Origin: Thozetella sp. PMI_491
Lineage: Eukaryota; Ascomycota; Sordariomycetes; Chaetosphaeriales; Chaetosphaeriaceae
Direction of reading: 5' to 3'
Length of the DNA: 64,000 nucleotides
Assembly (NCBI GenBank): GCA_021432635.1
Contig: MU270055.1
Span: forward strand, 62,001 to 126,000
The notes below the pieces were generated by a model. That model was not told the origin of the DNA and searched no databases. It saw nothing but the letters and a program-made list of their open reading frames with translations. The position numbers and the translations under genes were made by a program. Shown piece after piece: positions 10,234 to 21,319 of the stretch (its first letter is position 1; each line of letters begins with the position of its first letter).

Positions 10234-11846
10234 CTAGCTGATGACTCCCGTATCCTTCAGCTCCTGGATCCTGGCGTCGTCAAATCCGAGATGCTCCTTC
10301 AGGACCTCGTCGGTGTGCTGGCCGAGGGTTGGCGGCGGCGTGCGGATGCGCGGGTTGGTCTCGGAGTACTTGACGGGCGAGTTGACCAGCTTGATGGGCC
10401 CGCACGCCGGGTGCTCGATGTCCACCACCATGTCTCGCGCGAGCGTGTGTTCGTGCGTCAGCGTCGTCAGCACGTCGTTGACGGCTGCGTAGGGCATGCC
10501 CTTGCCCTCGAACACGCCCAGCCACTCCTGCGTCGTCCGCGTCGTCGTGATCTTCTCGATCTCGTCCTCCAGCTCTACTCGGTTGGCGACGCGTGCTGAG
10601 TTGATCTTGTACCGCGGGTCCTCCTTCCACTCCGGGCGGCCTACGCCCTCGCAGAGGATGCCGAAGAGGCGGTCGTTGCCGCCGCCGAGCAGAATATCGC
10701 CGTCTTTGGTGCGGAACGACTTGTAAGGCACGATGGAGGCTAGGTCACAGTGAGCATAAATGAGTTGCCAAGGGTCAGGGCTGGTGGCTGTAGCACACGG
10801 GGCGCTTACGATGGGCGGTCCCCCACCTCCCGCTGTCCTTCTTGCCGCTGATCAGACAGCTGCTCGCAATGTTGGCGAGCGTCGCGGTCTGGCAGTCGCT
10901 TAGCGCCGCGTCGATATGCTGGCCGCGCCCGGTCTTGGCCCGGGAGAGCAGCGCAGCCATGATGCTGTTGCTGGTGTAGAGCCCGGTGGTCAGGTCCGTC
11001 ACGGCGACGCCGACCTTGACGGGTGGACCGTCCCGGCTGCCCGTGATGTGCATGAGACCGAACTCGGCCTCCACCATGACGTCGTAGCCGGCCCGGCTGG
11101 AGTACGGGCCCGTCTGGCCGTAGCCCGTGATGGACGCATAGATCAAGCTTGGGTTGATCTTGCGCAGCGTCTCAAAATCCATGCCGTACTTCTTGAGCGA
11201 CCCGGGGAGGTAATTCTCCACCAAGATGTCGCACTTGGCCGCGAGCTGGTGGAGAATGTCCACTCCGGCCGGGTCCTGGAACGACAGCCCCAGCGACTTC
11301 TTGTTGCGGTTGACCTGGGAACGTTTTAGCGGCCGGGACGGTGCGAGCAACGGGGAGGAGAGCGGGTGGCCACGCACGGCAAGGAAGTATGCCGACTCAC
11401 CGGGGCCTTCGTGAGAGGCGCCCGCCTTGTAGGTGGCGTAGGGCGGACCCCAGGCACGGGTGTCGTCGCCTCGCACTGGGTGCTCGATCTTGATGACCTC
11501 TGCGCTGTCCAATTCTTAGCAACTCCCGCCTGTGAGCAGCACGGCTCGTCTAAGGGGCTGGCTGGCTCACCCGAGATCGCCCAGAATTTGCGTGCAGTAC
11601 GGCTGCAGCACCCGTCAGCACAGGCGTTCACACCACCGGAAGAGGAGGGGGCGGGGAATGAGAGGAACCCACCCCGGCGAGCACTCTGGTCATGTCCAGC
11701 ACGCGGTACCCGGAAAGTGGGAGCGAGTCGTCGGCCGCAACGCTTGAGGCGAAGCGGCGGCCCGGAGCCGACTGCAAAGCCGCAGTGCGATAGCGCAGAC
11801 CGCCCGCGGCGAGCCGCGCCGAGATCCTTCCACTACGAGAGAGCAT
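10234..11846 (-). CDS. Class III CoA-transferase, mitochondrial (SUGCT/CaiB-BaiF family), 5 exons
   Basis: Exons (5' to 3') 11846-11673, 11602-11571, 11504-11378, 11314-10810 and 10739-10234 join in phase to 447 residues. Residues 1-35 are Arg/Ala/Ser-rich with no acidic residue, a typical mitochondrial presequence. [32 protein letters not shown] spans the first two junctions and is the conserved N-terminal motif of the CaiB/BaiF family. VNRNKKSLGL and AGYDVMVEAEFGLMHITG follow; the Asp of GYD is the likely acyl-CoA-anchoring residue. GGGNDRLF and the PPPTLGQHTDEVL tail are also family-like. Length and targeting match the mitochondrial succinate-hydroxymethylglutarate CoA-transferase of animals (glutarate metabolism). 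The acyl specificity is inference. Intron 3 is exactly 63 nt and has no stop, so retention would preserve the frame. Confidence 0.88.
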
Positions 11847-12703
11847 CTTGGAGGGGTTCGAGCTGGGCAGTCGAGTATTCAGTGCAAGTCGAGGGAGCAC
11901 CAGAGACAGGGATGGATATGGGTGGTTATAAGGGCCTGCTAGGCGCCCCGCAAGTGGTCCGGACTCCACCGCCAACGGCGACCCCCCCGGGAAGGCTCCC
12001 AAACCCCTGGCTGCCGCTTCGGCTTTTGACACGGCGATTCACGGCCCTTTTGCGGCAGTCGGCACCCGTGCTTCTCCCCACCGCGCTGCGCCGCCTAGCA
12101 AGAGTTGCAAGGCCTACGGTGCTAATCGGGAATGATAGACTAAGCTCTGATAGTAAAATTTACACAATTTTAAGGCTAGGAGGGCTTTACCTGGTCGGCG
12201 GCTGCGAGGACAAACACGTCTATAGTACTTGGGCACTAACTCGTACGCTTCGGCTTCTAGAGCTCCGCAACGCCAACGTGGAATCGACCAAAGAAGCTGG
12301 AACCCTGTCTACTTCACCACGCAGTTTTATGACATCTCTTCAGTGAATATGCACCTCTACAAAAGCTTTGGCTGCTCTTCATGACTGGCACCCACCGGCT
12401 CGCAGCATCGGAAGAGAGAAGGATGGAATGCGCCGGATTGGCGACAAGGCATGCAAACTTGCCGAATCCAGCAGTTTATGGCGGATAGACAAGCTAGGCC
12501 CGACTCCCATTCACATATTACTACCCTAGGCTATGCAGATATGCCTGGAACACGAAGGCAACAAATAACACCTCCCGCTCCAAAGCATATGCTGACCCCA
12601 AAATGGCCCCATGTTGTCCGCCCAATTCTACGACTTCGTCCTCCGGTGTTGGGCTAGCGTGGGTGAAGAATTAGATGAAACGAGTTCAGAGGGGGTTTGT
12701 CGT
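11847..12703. other. Upstream region of CoA-transferase and 3' flank of VPS9 gene
   Basis: An open frame crosses part of this stretch on the plus strand (11366-12346), but it runs antisense through three exons of the CoA-transferase and has no recognisable protein features. I see nothing else here. Confidence 0.45.
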
Positions 12704-15343
12704 TCAGGAGGAAAGCGCCAGACAGGCATCCACGGCGAGACCCACCCTAGAATGGCAGCAGTTAATACGCGAGTACGGAAGGTGAAGGATAGGAGATACC
12801 TACCGGCCCTGTTTCTGGTATACCACGTCGCTGATGATGTCCCGGTCAAGGTCGGGGAACATGCCTGCCAGCGTTTCCACTACGTTGGCGTGCTCTGCTC
12901 GGTGCAGCCGCTGCGCCTCTGCGGCTTCTGCACTCGCTTGCCTAGCGGCTGCTTCCTCTGCGGACAGCTGTTGGCGGGCGTGCAACTCCCCATCGGGGCG
13001 TTCTGGCTGTGGCGTGCGCGCCGGACTTGAGACGCTCGGCCCAGCCGCAGTTGTAGTTGTCTCTTCAGAGAAGATGCGTCCAATGGTGCTCAAGGGCCGC
13101 TGGATGGATCGCAGCAGCCCGGTGATAGCCGCCTTCTCGTCACCGTCTCCCTCCGCGCCCTCGTTCGACGAAGTGGAACGCCTGGGCGTGGCTGGACGGA
13201 GGGAGGCATCGCCGTCGAGAGAAGGACGGGAGGGGGTTGAAGACTCGCCGCTTGGCGGTAGTAGTGTGGATAGCTTCTCGGCATGAGAAGGAGGGGGCAA
13301 GACGGGGGAGGTCGCCTGGTGTTTCTCGGCGATGGCGGAGACGGCAGCCTCGACGTTGGCCTCAAACTCATCGTCAGAAATGGTCAGAGAGGTCCGGTCC
13401 ATATTCTCAATGAATTGAACGGCTCCCATCTGTTCGTCATCGTCAGTATACATGCTATACCCAATGGGGAGCGACTGATCTTACAAGGGATGAGAGATAG
13501 TAGCCAGCCTCCCCGCCAAGCTTATCCTGGTTCCGGAACCTCAGGATGTACTGGACATTTGAGACGAGATGCTCAGGGTTCGCGTGGAGGACGACATATA
13601 TGAGCATGGGCATAAACGAATCTGCCGATGAGTCCGACTTGGAGTGCTTGAGCAGTCCTTTATGAGTAGTTAGCCTCGTTGCTCCTCGCATGAGAAAGCC
13701 GGGGCGGATGAAGGGAGCTGATCTTACCAAAGATGACTTTACAGCAGTTCAAGACGCATATTATCTTGTCTCTCGGCGCTCGGTATGATTTGATCTTGAG
13801 AAGCTCTTTGTCGTGTTAGTAAGGTGAGACTGGATATGAGTGGGTGTAACAAACCTTGCTGGGCGAGCTTCAGGAAGCGTTTGCCACTGTCGCTCGCTGG
13901 CGGAATGTCCAAGTGCTCTTCCTTGACCCAGCCATAGATGTTGATCTTTTGGGAGAGAATCTCGTCCCGCTCGACGTCCTCTTGGTGCTGCCCTCGCCTT
14001 CCGGGTCCCATGGGTCGCTCAGCGCCCCGCTTCTTGGGCTTCGACCCGGGGATTGGCTGCGGCGCTGGTATGGCCGGTGAGAAAGTTTGGGTGTACAGGC
14101 GGTTCATGACGAGCTTCTCCATCCCCTCTCGAGCATTATCGAACTCGGCGTCGGAAACGTCCCTCCATACCTCGCAGAGCGCCATCTTGTTAGCGATGAA
14201 AGCGAGAAAGTCGCCGATAATTTTGACCTGCTCGTGAACCATCCACTGGCGTTTTGCAAATTCGGACAGGAACGACTTGAGGTAGCGGGCCACGGGGTCG
14301 GCCTTCTTGTTCCTGAGCTGTTCCAAGAAGCGGTGGAAGTCGAACGGTAGGGATGGTTCCGGCTCCGGCTCCGGTGGCGGGGGGCGATGCAGAGATACAG
14401 TTGGCGACATGGGGACGTCCGTGATGACTTGTGGGTCGCTGGGTGATCGCAGCGGCGCGCTCGCAGAAGCTGAATCGTCCTTGGGAGGCACTGGCGGACC
14501 CAGTTCTTCGTTCTCCTTCTCCTTGGACCGCACGCTCCCGGGCGAGGTGTTGGTCAAGCGGAGGCCCTGCATCTCGTGGAGCTGCTGCGCAAGGCTCGGC
14601 GCGAGCGGCTCTAGGCTGGACTTCCGCGGCGGATGCTGCATGGGGCTGCCCAGCATCGGGGAGGCAATCTCGAGCCGGGGGCTCATGACCTCCTCCGCCC
14701 CGGGACCACCACCCTCCTCGCTGAACTGCTCCATAATGCTCTGGATCTCGGATCTCGAGCCCCCTTCCTGCTCGTCCTCGCTCGCATATCTCCGTTCGTC
14801 GTATGCCACATCGGACCTGGTAGGCGAGTGCTCATTAACAGATGGGTTTCTCGAGTGGGAGTGGGAGGCAGCGTTGGAGGGGGTCCGTGAGGGCGGCTGC
14901 GACATGTAGGGGGTCGGGGGGGTGGGATCGACGTAGGCTTCACCTTCGACCGTGAGGTACTGAGTTGCTGTGGTCGTGGTGGGCGAGGTTGCTGGTTTCA
15001 AGGTGGCGATGGACGAGGACAAAAGGTCGAGTGGCTCGGGCTTCGCCTTGCTGCTGCCCCCTTTTGCCTCGGGTCCCTTGGCATCCGCCGGGGCTAATTC
15101 TGGGTTTCCATCGCCCTCGCCCTCGCCGTCGACCCCGAGATCGAGCAGGTCTGTCTCGGGATCTAGGTGCGGGGCCGCCTGGACGGCCGTGGCCGGTTTG
15201 TTTTCTGCCGGCATGGTTTCAGGCGGCGGGGCCGTGGCGGAAGTCGCTGCAGCGATGGTCACCTCGGGAGGCTTCGAGTCAGAGGCATCTTGGTGGTGCC
15301 TGGGCTGGCTGGGGGAGTCGGCCGGCCCCGAGGCGGCAGACAT
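12704..15343 (-). CDS. VPS9: Vps9-type guanine nucleotide exchange factor for Rab5, 5 exons
   Basis: Exons 15343-13855, 13805-13728, 13657-13485, 13429-12804 and 12746-12704 join in phase to 802 residues (introns 49, 70, 55 and 57 nt). Residues 1-330 are Pro/Ser/Glu-rich and probably disordered. The VPS9 region begins near FDFHRFLEQLRNKKADPVARYL and runs through YGWVKEEHLDIP, the exon-2-encoded ELLKIKSYRAPRDKIICVLN, and DSFMPMLIYVVLHANPEHLVSNVQYI, the conserved core of these GEFs. The C-terminus is a ubiquitin-binding CUE domain (about 755-802) that is only complete when the 43-nt last exon is spliced on (MFPDLD followed by LAVDACLALSS). Vps9 loads Rab5-family GTPases with GTP in endosome-to-vacuole traffic. 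It shares the upstream gap with the divergent F-box/ankyrin gene. Confidence 0.93.
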
Positions 15344-16329
15344 GCAAAGGGAGCGGGAGCGTGACGGTGCTCGTGGGGTTGGGCAGGGTGGTTATCGCAA
15401 GGCTGACAAGCTGGCCTCCGAGTCGGTGACGAACGGCGGGCCGAGAGGAGGAACGCAGGAGCCCGGATCGCAGTGCTAGCTAGAGAGGGCGGCTCCGGCG
15501 GATGCAGAGGGGAATCAGGAATGATGTCGCACAGGGTGGCGTGGCAGGACAGGTGCGTCGCTCGTGGCTGTCGTGGCCGCGGAATGTGTGAACGCTCCTC
15601 GTCTCTCGCGGCTACAGGCTTAAGTCCAGGTCACAAGGTGCTGGACAGAGCTTTGACGGAGGGGGGTTATCTTGGGGTACAGAAGGCGCTAATGAGTTTG
15701 GTGGGGTTGTGGGCGCCTGCATTTTTCCGAAGAGCCCCCGACCCTAGCCGGTCCCCGCGCATAAGGGAAAGAAGAGCTTGGAAGGGTCCGTGTCTCTAAT
15801 ACTCGATCTTCCTTTCCCTTTTTATCCAGATGCTCATTCCCCGGCCGTTCACACGCAATGCGGCATCGGGCGGGATCGCAGCCCATCGGTGGATTCTGCG
15901 AGGCGAGAGCACCGAGGCTCCATGTATACCTAGCTGAGGCTGAGCATCCACAGGCCTCGCGGGGCCCTTCGCGGGGCGCGAGGGTGAGCGCGGGCGGCCA
16001 GCTCTGGTGTCTTTGGACATGCAAGCCAATACCCTTCTTTGATTGGATAGGTACCTACCGCATGCGGGAATGCCACGAACCCAGTCGGGGTAATCCTTAA
16101 CAGATTTGCTGTGAACGAACCTTGCCCTCAGCTTCATCAATATCACGTTCTCGGAACTGCTTCAATCCAACCCTGCCACTCGCCAGCTCATCACTGATCC
16201 CTCCCTGTCTGCTGCATGAGACCTAACCGTTGATGCGTTGGTGTCTGCTCGTCTGGGTCAATCTGTCGCTCCGCCCACGCCGCCTCATTCTCTGTCTGTC
16301 TGGTGCCGCGACGGGGAAATCTCTACGCC
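15344..16329. other. Divergent intergenic promoter region (VPS9 / F-box-ankyrin)
   Basis: Roughly 1 kb between two outward-facing genes. Pyrimidine-rich sequence at about 16185-16300 leads into the ATG at 16330. No gene or clear element seen. Confidence 0.45.
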
Positions 16330-19300
16330 ATGGCGACCTCAGCCTCGCCGGCCAGCGGCATCTTGTCGCTCCCGCTGGAGCTGATGGAGAGAATTGTCTA
16401 CGACATGCTCGTCGACGATTTGCACGGCAGTGTCGCCGACCTGGCAGCTACATGTAAAGGCATCTATGGCGTGGTGATCCGCCAGTTGTACAAGGACGTT
16501 GGCCATCGCGAGCCCGGCCTCATCTTCTGGGCTGCCGACTACGGCCGCCTCGACACCGCCCGGCATGTGCTGGCCACGGGCCACAACCCGAGCCGGGCCA
16601 TGAGGCGAAACGAGTCCTATGCCATCTTCAGGGAGCGCCTCGACAACCTAACCCCTAGGGAGGCCTACCAGAAGCTCTATCGATATCGGGAGTATCTACA
16701 CTGTAATTATCTCATGCCAAGGCCGCAGAACCCCCTGGTGCCGCCTCCTGCGCCCGTGGATTGGCCGCCTCCCGGCCCGGCGCCTGCGGTAGTTATCGTG
16801 GGACATGACCAGCCGAACCGCCCCATGCCCATAACCACGCGGCTCGCCCCCGCCATGATCCTCGGACGGCCGTTCATGCCATTCTGCCCCGACACGTCGA
16901 GCTTCCAGCCCAAATTCACCATCACCCTCCCTTACCCGCCACCCCCCGGCAAGTTCCAGAGCTGGGAGCTCTGGCGACCGGCACCACCGCAGCTCGCCAG
17001 GACCTACTTTCCCTTCTGGTTCCCTATCCACGTGGCGGCCCGCAATGGCCACGCCGAGATGGTGCAGCTCCTCCTCGAGCATGGCGCCGACCTTGACGTT
17101 CCATCCCAGATGGCATGCCAGTGTGAGCATTCCATGATGCTCTGGTATCTTGTCTCGGGAATCAGGATCCCTAAGGTGCCTGTGTGGACACCCCTGCACT
17201 CCGCAATCTGCTGCGGTCAAGTTGAGGTCGCCAAGCTTCTTCTCGATAAAGGCGCCTCGTACAATGTCGAGGCAACGGGCCCTGGCGTGCAGACGACGAC
17301 CGCCCTGCATGAGGCTGCGAGGGCAGGCCTCGTCGACCTCATAGAATACATCCTGGATCGCGGTTTCCAGACAGACATCAATATACCGAATAGCAATGGC
17401 CAGTCCCCCATCTGGACGGCCTACCTCGCAAAACAGTGTAAGTCAAACCCCCTCGCTACCCATCTGTTCTCACCTCTAAGAGCTAACGATACCTAACCCC
17501 CCTCCTAGGGCCCGCTTTCGACTTGCTCCTGAGCAGAGGCGCCAATGTTGATGACGACTTTGGTGGCCTTGGGTTCACCCCGCTCGTGGATGCTTGCTAC
17601 GCAGGGGACTGGAACGAGGCGCAACAGCTTCTTGACCGCAACGCCAATGCGAAGGTGGTCTGTCGAGGCCACCCCAACGATGCAGCTGTCATCCAGTCTG
17701 GTATTGGAGAGTATGCTTTCCCGGGGCTCCGGGGCCTTCGACCTCTGGACATATGTTGTCGCAGAGACAAGCACGGCAGCCTGCGTGGTCTCTCTCCAGG
17801 CTGGGAGATGCAGCCAAAGGACTTCTCATTGCTTACGGTGGATACCGAGATGCGCCTCATGGTCGTAAAGCGCTTGCTCTCCGCAGGCGCTGACGTTGGG
17901 CCGAGTTTCGATTCGCCCCTTCAGGCACCGCCGCTAGTGGCCGCTTCAGCCGAACACATGCTTTCCATCATGCATGAGCTCATCCTCCACGGAGCTTTGG
18001 TTAATGCCACAGATAAGGATGGGGTACCCCCTATCGCCGCTGCTATCTGCTACGCAAGCCATTGGTGTCGTTTTCACGGGAATTCTTCATCCTGGGATAC
18101 GGTCTACACAACGCCTATAAGGAGACCACTGAGAGTCCATTCACATAATACCTGCGATGCACACAATATCGAGGCATGCCTCAGCCTTCTCGTTCGTCAT
18201 GGCGCAGATGTCTCTCAGCTAACGCCGAGTGGCGACTCTGCCCTAGCCTTGCTCTACATGCCTCCATGCAGTTTCAAGACAGTTGGTCAGCGGGCCATGA
18301 AGATTTATAGCCCGTCAGTAGCACCGGAGTGCACTGGGAAGCTCGCGAGGTACCTCCTAAAGCATGGGGCAGACCCGAAGACGGTGATCAGGAACTCCGA
18401 CCGAGTGTGCGGAAAGATCCAGGACTACACGGACTTGACGCTCCTTCAGACGGTTTTCTGGCTCGGCGAGTTTGACCTCTGTAAAGAGCTGATTCGAGCC
18501 GGTGCTGAGATGGATGTATCGATTTGGCACTGGATGCTCGAGAGGATGTCTACATACTCGATATTTCGGCAAGGATGGCCGCGCGGTTATGGGGTCGATG
18601 CTGATTCAGTGGCTGCCGCGTTCCGCGTGATAGACGCTGTCTCACCCGAGAAGCAGGCGACTCTGCTCGCAGATCCTATATCTCTTTACGTTGCCATCCT
18701 CTGCAACCGTGCCCCCGTGATATTACGCATATGGGACCAGGGCCTGTCAAAGGAAGTATTTCAGGAGAGAATCGAGCCTGAGATGGAACGCCTGTTCCAT
18801 CCTCATAAGTTTCCGAACGCAGGCGCACTTTGCCTCTACCGCGCAGCACAGAGCGAAAACATAACCGCCCTGCGGACCCTGCTTCGATTCGGCCTCGACC
18901 CCAATGAATACAGCCGGTACAACGGCGTATCACCTTTGCTGAGCGCTGTCGACCGGCGCAGTGAGCCGTTGATTGCGCTTCTGATGCAACATGGCGCCCG
19001 CCTCGACCTGTTTCTCGACGACGAGAAAGACGAGAGTCTTGACCTAACGAAACCCCGCTCGACATTAAATCCTCTAAGGCTTGCCACGCGTTCGCACGAT
19101 GTGGAAATGATCGATACGCTATTGCTACATCATAAAGGCCCTATATCGCCCGAGCTACGCCTGGTCTGCCTTCGCGACGCCTACCGTGAGCTCTCTGCCT
19201 CAAAGCTCCGCGCGCTGCTAGAAATCGAGGCGTTTCGCACCCCAACGGACGAGGTGCCGGAAGGGACAGACCTGCCGCTGATTGAGCTTCTCCGGGATGT

Positions 19301-19862
19301 GAGCGAGATATGCGGAGGGACTGGGCGTTACCGCCGTGATGTAATGAAGCTCGGTGGTGTCAACGAGCGGACTGGCACCGAGACCAGTGACACTGATCAG
19401 GATTCTGACAGCGACATGGCTAGCGGCAGTGGCAGAGACGACGACACTGATGAGACACGAAGCGAGAGAATACGACCTACCAAAGCCACTAGTATACCGA
19501 CGCAGATGAGGGAGAAGAGAGCAAACGTCTCAACTTGGATCGATTGTATCATCGTATTTGCACGTTCGGGTGCAGATCCTACCATGAAGAATGGCGCCGG
19601 CGAATCTGCCCTCGATCACTTTGGGCAGCTTCTCAATTACTGTGGCTTGGATGAGTTCATGGCTCATGTGTCATACATGCTGCGGTTCCGACTGGGCCTC
19701 GTCCTCAAGACTTCCCGCGCGGACACGCAACTTGATGCAGTTGTCTGCTTCCGTGCCCTGAGCGAGCTAGAGCAGTCGGATGACTGGATGGCTTCGCTCG
19801 GGTCGCTTTGGACTTATAGTCGCACTACGTCTAGCTCTTCAAGCGGTGAATTTGTCGACTGA
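16330..19862 (+). CDS. F-box-like/ankyrin-repeat protein, 2 exons
   Basis: Exons 16330-17437 and 17509-19862 join in phase (71-nt intron, GTAAGT...CTAG) to 1153 residues. The ATG at 16330 has a strong context (GCCATGG); the frame extends upstream without an ATG. An F-box-like helix pair lies at about residues 12-55 (LPLELMERIVYDML...LAATCKGIY). Several ankyrin repeats follow, including FPIHVAARNGHAEMVQLLLE, TPLHSAICCGQVEVAKLLLD and TALHEAARAGLVDLIEYILD, then more degenerate repeats to about residue 1100. An acidic Ser/Asp stretch lies near residues 1000-1020. F-box proteins recruit substrates to SCF ubiquitin ligases, and ankyrin repeats would supply the substrate surface. That role is inference; the F-box is weak and could be only an N-terminal helical cap. 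Fungi carry many such proteins of unknown role. Confidence 0.85.
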
Positions 19863-20210
19863 GCAAATTGGTGCTGATATGAGTGTAATGATGCTGGGTT
19901 GAGAGTTGCGGGCCAAAAGCGCCAGCAGCAATAATGAGGGACGCATTTGGCCATTGTTGAATGGATATTATGGCGCTAGCAAGACGGTCAGCCCGAAATT
20001 TGGTTAGAGGGGGCCTGGACATACTGTATGATGGAACGAAGACTGCTACGGAACTAGGGGAGGGGGAGGGGGGAAGGGGGAAGGGTTAGGATAGTATGGT
20101 TATCTGCTGGCATGGAGACATGAGGTGACTTTGCGCGATCGCTTTGTAATCCCCAGCTATACACCGTCGGGTCACTGCAATATATTGACTATAGTACCCA
20201 ACCTGGTTGG
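19863..20210. other. Convergent intergenic region with a G-rich tract
   Basis: Separates the 3' ends of the ankyrin gene and the bicupin gene. At 20057-20085 the plus strand carries five consecutive G-runs of three or more with one- or two-base spacers, able in principle to form a G-quadruplex. Otherwise nothing recognised. Confidence 0.5.
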
Positions 20211-21319
20211 TCAAATGGGTTCTGACCTGGCCCCGACAGCAGCCAGCGCCGCTTGCACCCGTGACTCGTCCCATGCTTCGATGGTCTCTGGCAGCACAAA
20301 CCCTTGATATGGAGCCCCCGCCTCGTGGATGAGCTCCTCGATGCCCTTGCCGTTCGTGAAGGAGAGTGCCCTTACATACCGGGTGCCAAAGTCCAGCGTG
20401 AAAGCCTGCCCGGCCGAGATCACAAGCGTCTCACCATCCCGCACAGTGGCCCAGTCTTCCTCACCCTTGAATCGCACCTTGAGCGCGCCCTCCATCACGA
20501 AGAAGCAGTGGTCCACCTCCGGGAAGGTCAGGTATCTCGCTAGGAACGACTTGTCGTATACGCTAGAGGACTCGATGCTCGAAATGGCGAATCTGCCCTC
20601 CGTCTGAGCGGCCCTGATGAATGGCCGCGACATGACGCCGCCTGCGAGCCAGCGCGGGCCGGTGTTTGCGCGGAGGAAGTACGGCTCCAGCGGCCCCGGG
20701 AGCTGGTTCTCCGAGTCCAGCCAGTCCGCCACCTCGGGTGGCTTGTAGTCCCGCTCGAAGTGCACATCGAACCGGTCCTTGGCCGCCATCACCTTGGGGA
20801 TCAGCAGGGCCTTGAGGTCGCGGTTGTCGTTCTCGGGCACGATGACGCCGCTGTACGTCTCGGCGACGTACCGGAAGAAGTCGATCCAGTCTCCCGGTGC
20901 CACAAGCCCCAGGGTCTCGGTGTGGGGTCCCAGCAGTTCTGGGTTATGGACCACTTTCTGTGCCGTCGTGTTAGTGGCTCGGCCTGGCGGGATGCATAAC
21001 CTCGGGGTCCCCTTACTGGCGGCACATATGCAAAATCTCCCGGGCCCATGATGCGACACTTGTCTCCGTTCCATAGCTTCAGGTATCCTTTCGTCACGAG
21101 GAAGACGTCATGCGCCTCCGCGTGCCAGTGGAAACCTGGTGCGTCCGAGAGCACGGCGCCGCTCGAGAAGACGGCGATGCCGCCGTTGGTCTGCTTAGAG
21201 GATGCCAAAATCCGGAACACGCCTTTGCTCCCGGGGATGGAGACACGCTCTCCCTCCAGCTGCCCTATAATATAGCTGGTCCTCCTGTCCGGAGGAGTGG
21301 TTTGCGCTGTGAGAGGCAT
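20211..21319 (-). CDS. Quercetinase-like bicupin dioxygenase, 2 exons
   Basis: Exons 21319-21017 and 20957-20211 join in phase (59-nt intron with CTAAC) to 349 residues. Two cupin folds are visible. In the first, HWH (His64, His66) and a downstream His105 (VVHN) match the metal ligands of fungal quercetin 2,3-dioxygenase, and LVAPGDWIDFFRYV resembles the family segment after the first cupin. The fourth ligand, Glu in the HxHx4E cupin motif, is Asp71 here. The second cupin (about residues 235-310) lacks the His set, as usual for the non-catalytic half. The known enzymes open the flavonol C-ring with O2, releasing CO and a depside. No signal peptide is present, unlike secreted Aspergillus quercetinase, so action should be intracellular. 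Neighbouring rhamnosidase and regulator support a flavonoid role, but the Asp71 change leaves the exact substrate open. Confidence 0.82.

Noticed and set aside
11366..12346. 326-codon plus-strand open frame
   Set aside because: It runs antisense across exons 1-3 of the CoA-transferase, whose phases and family motifs are clear; no domain is seen in it.
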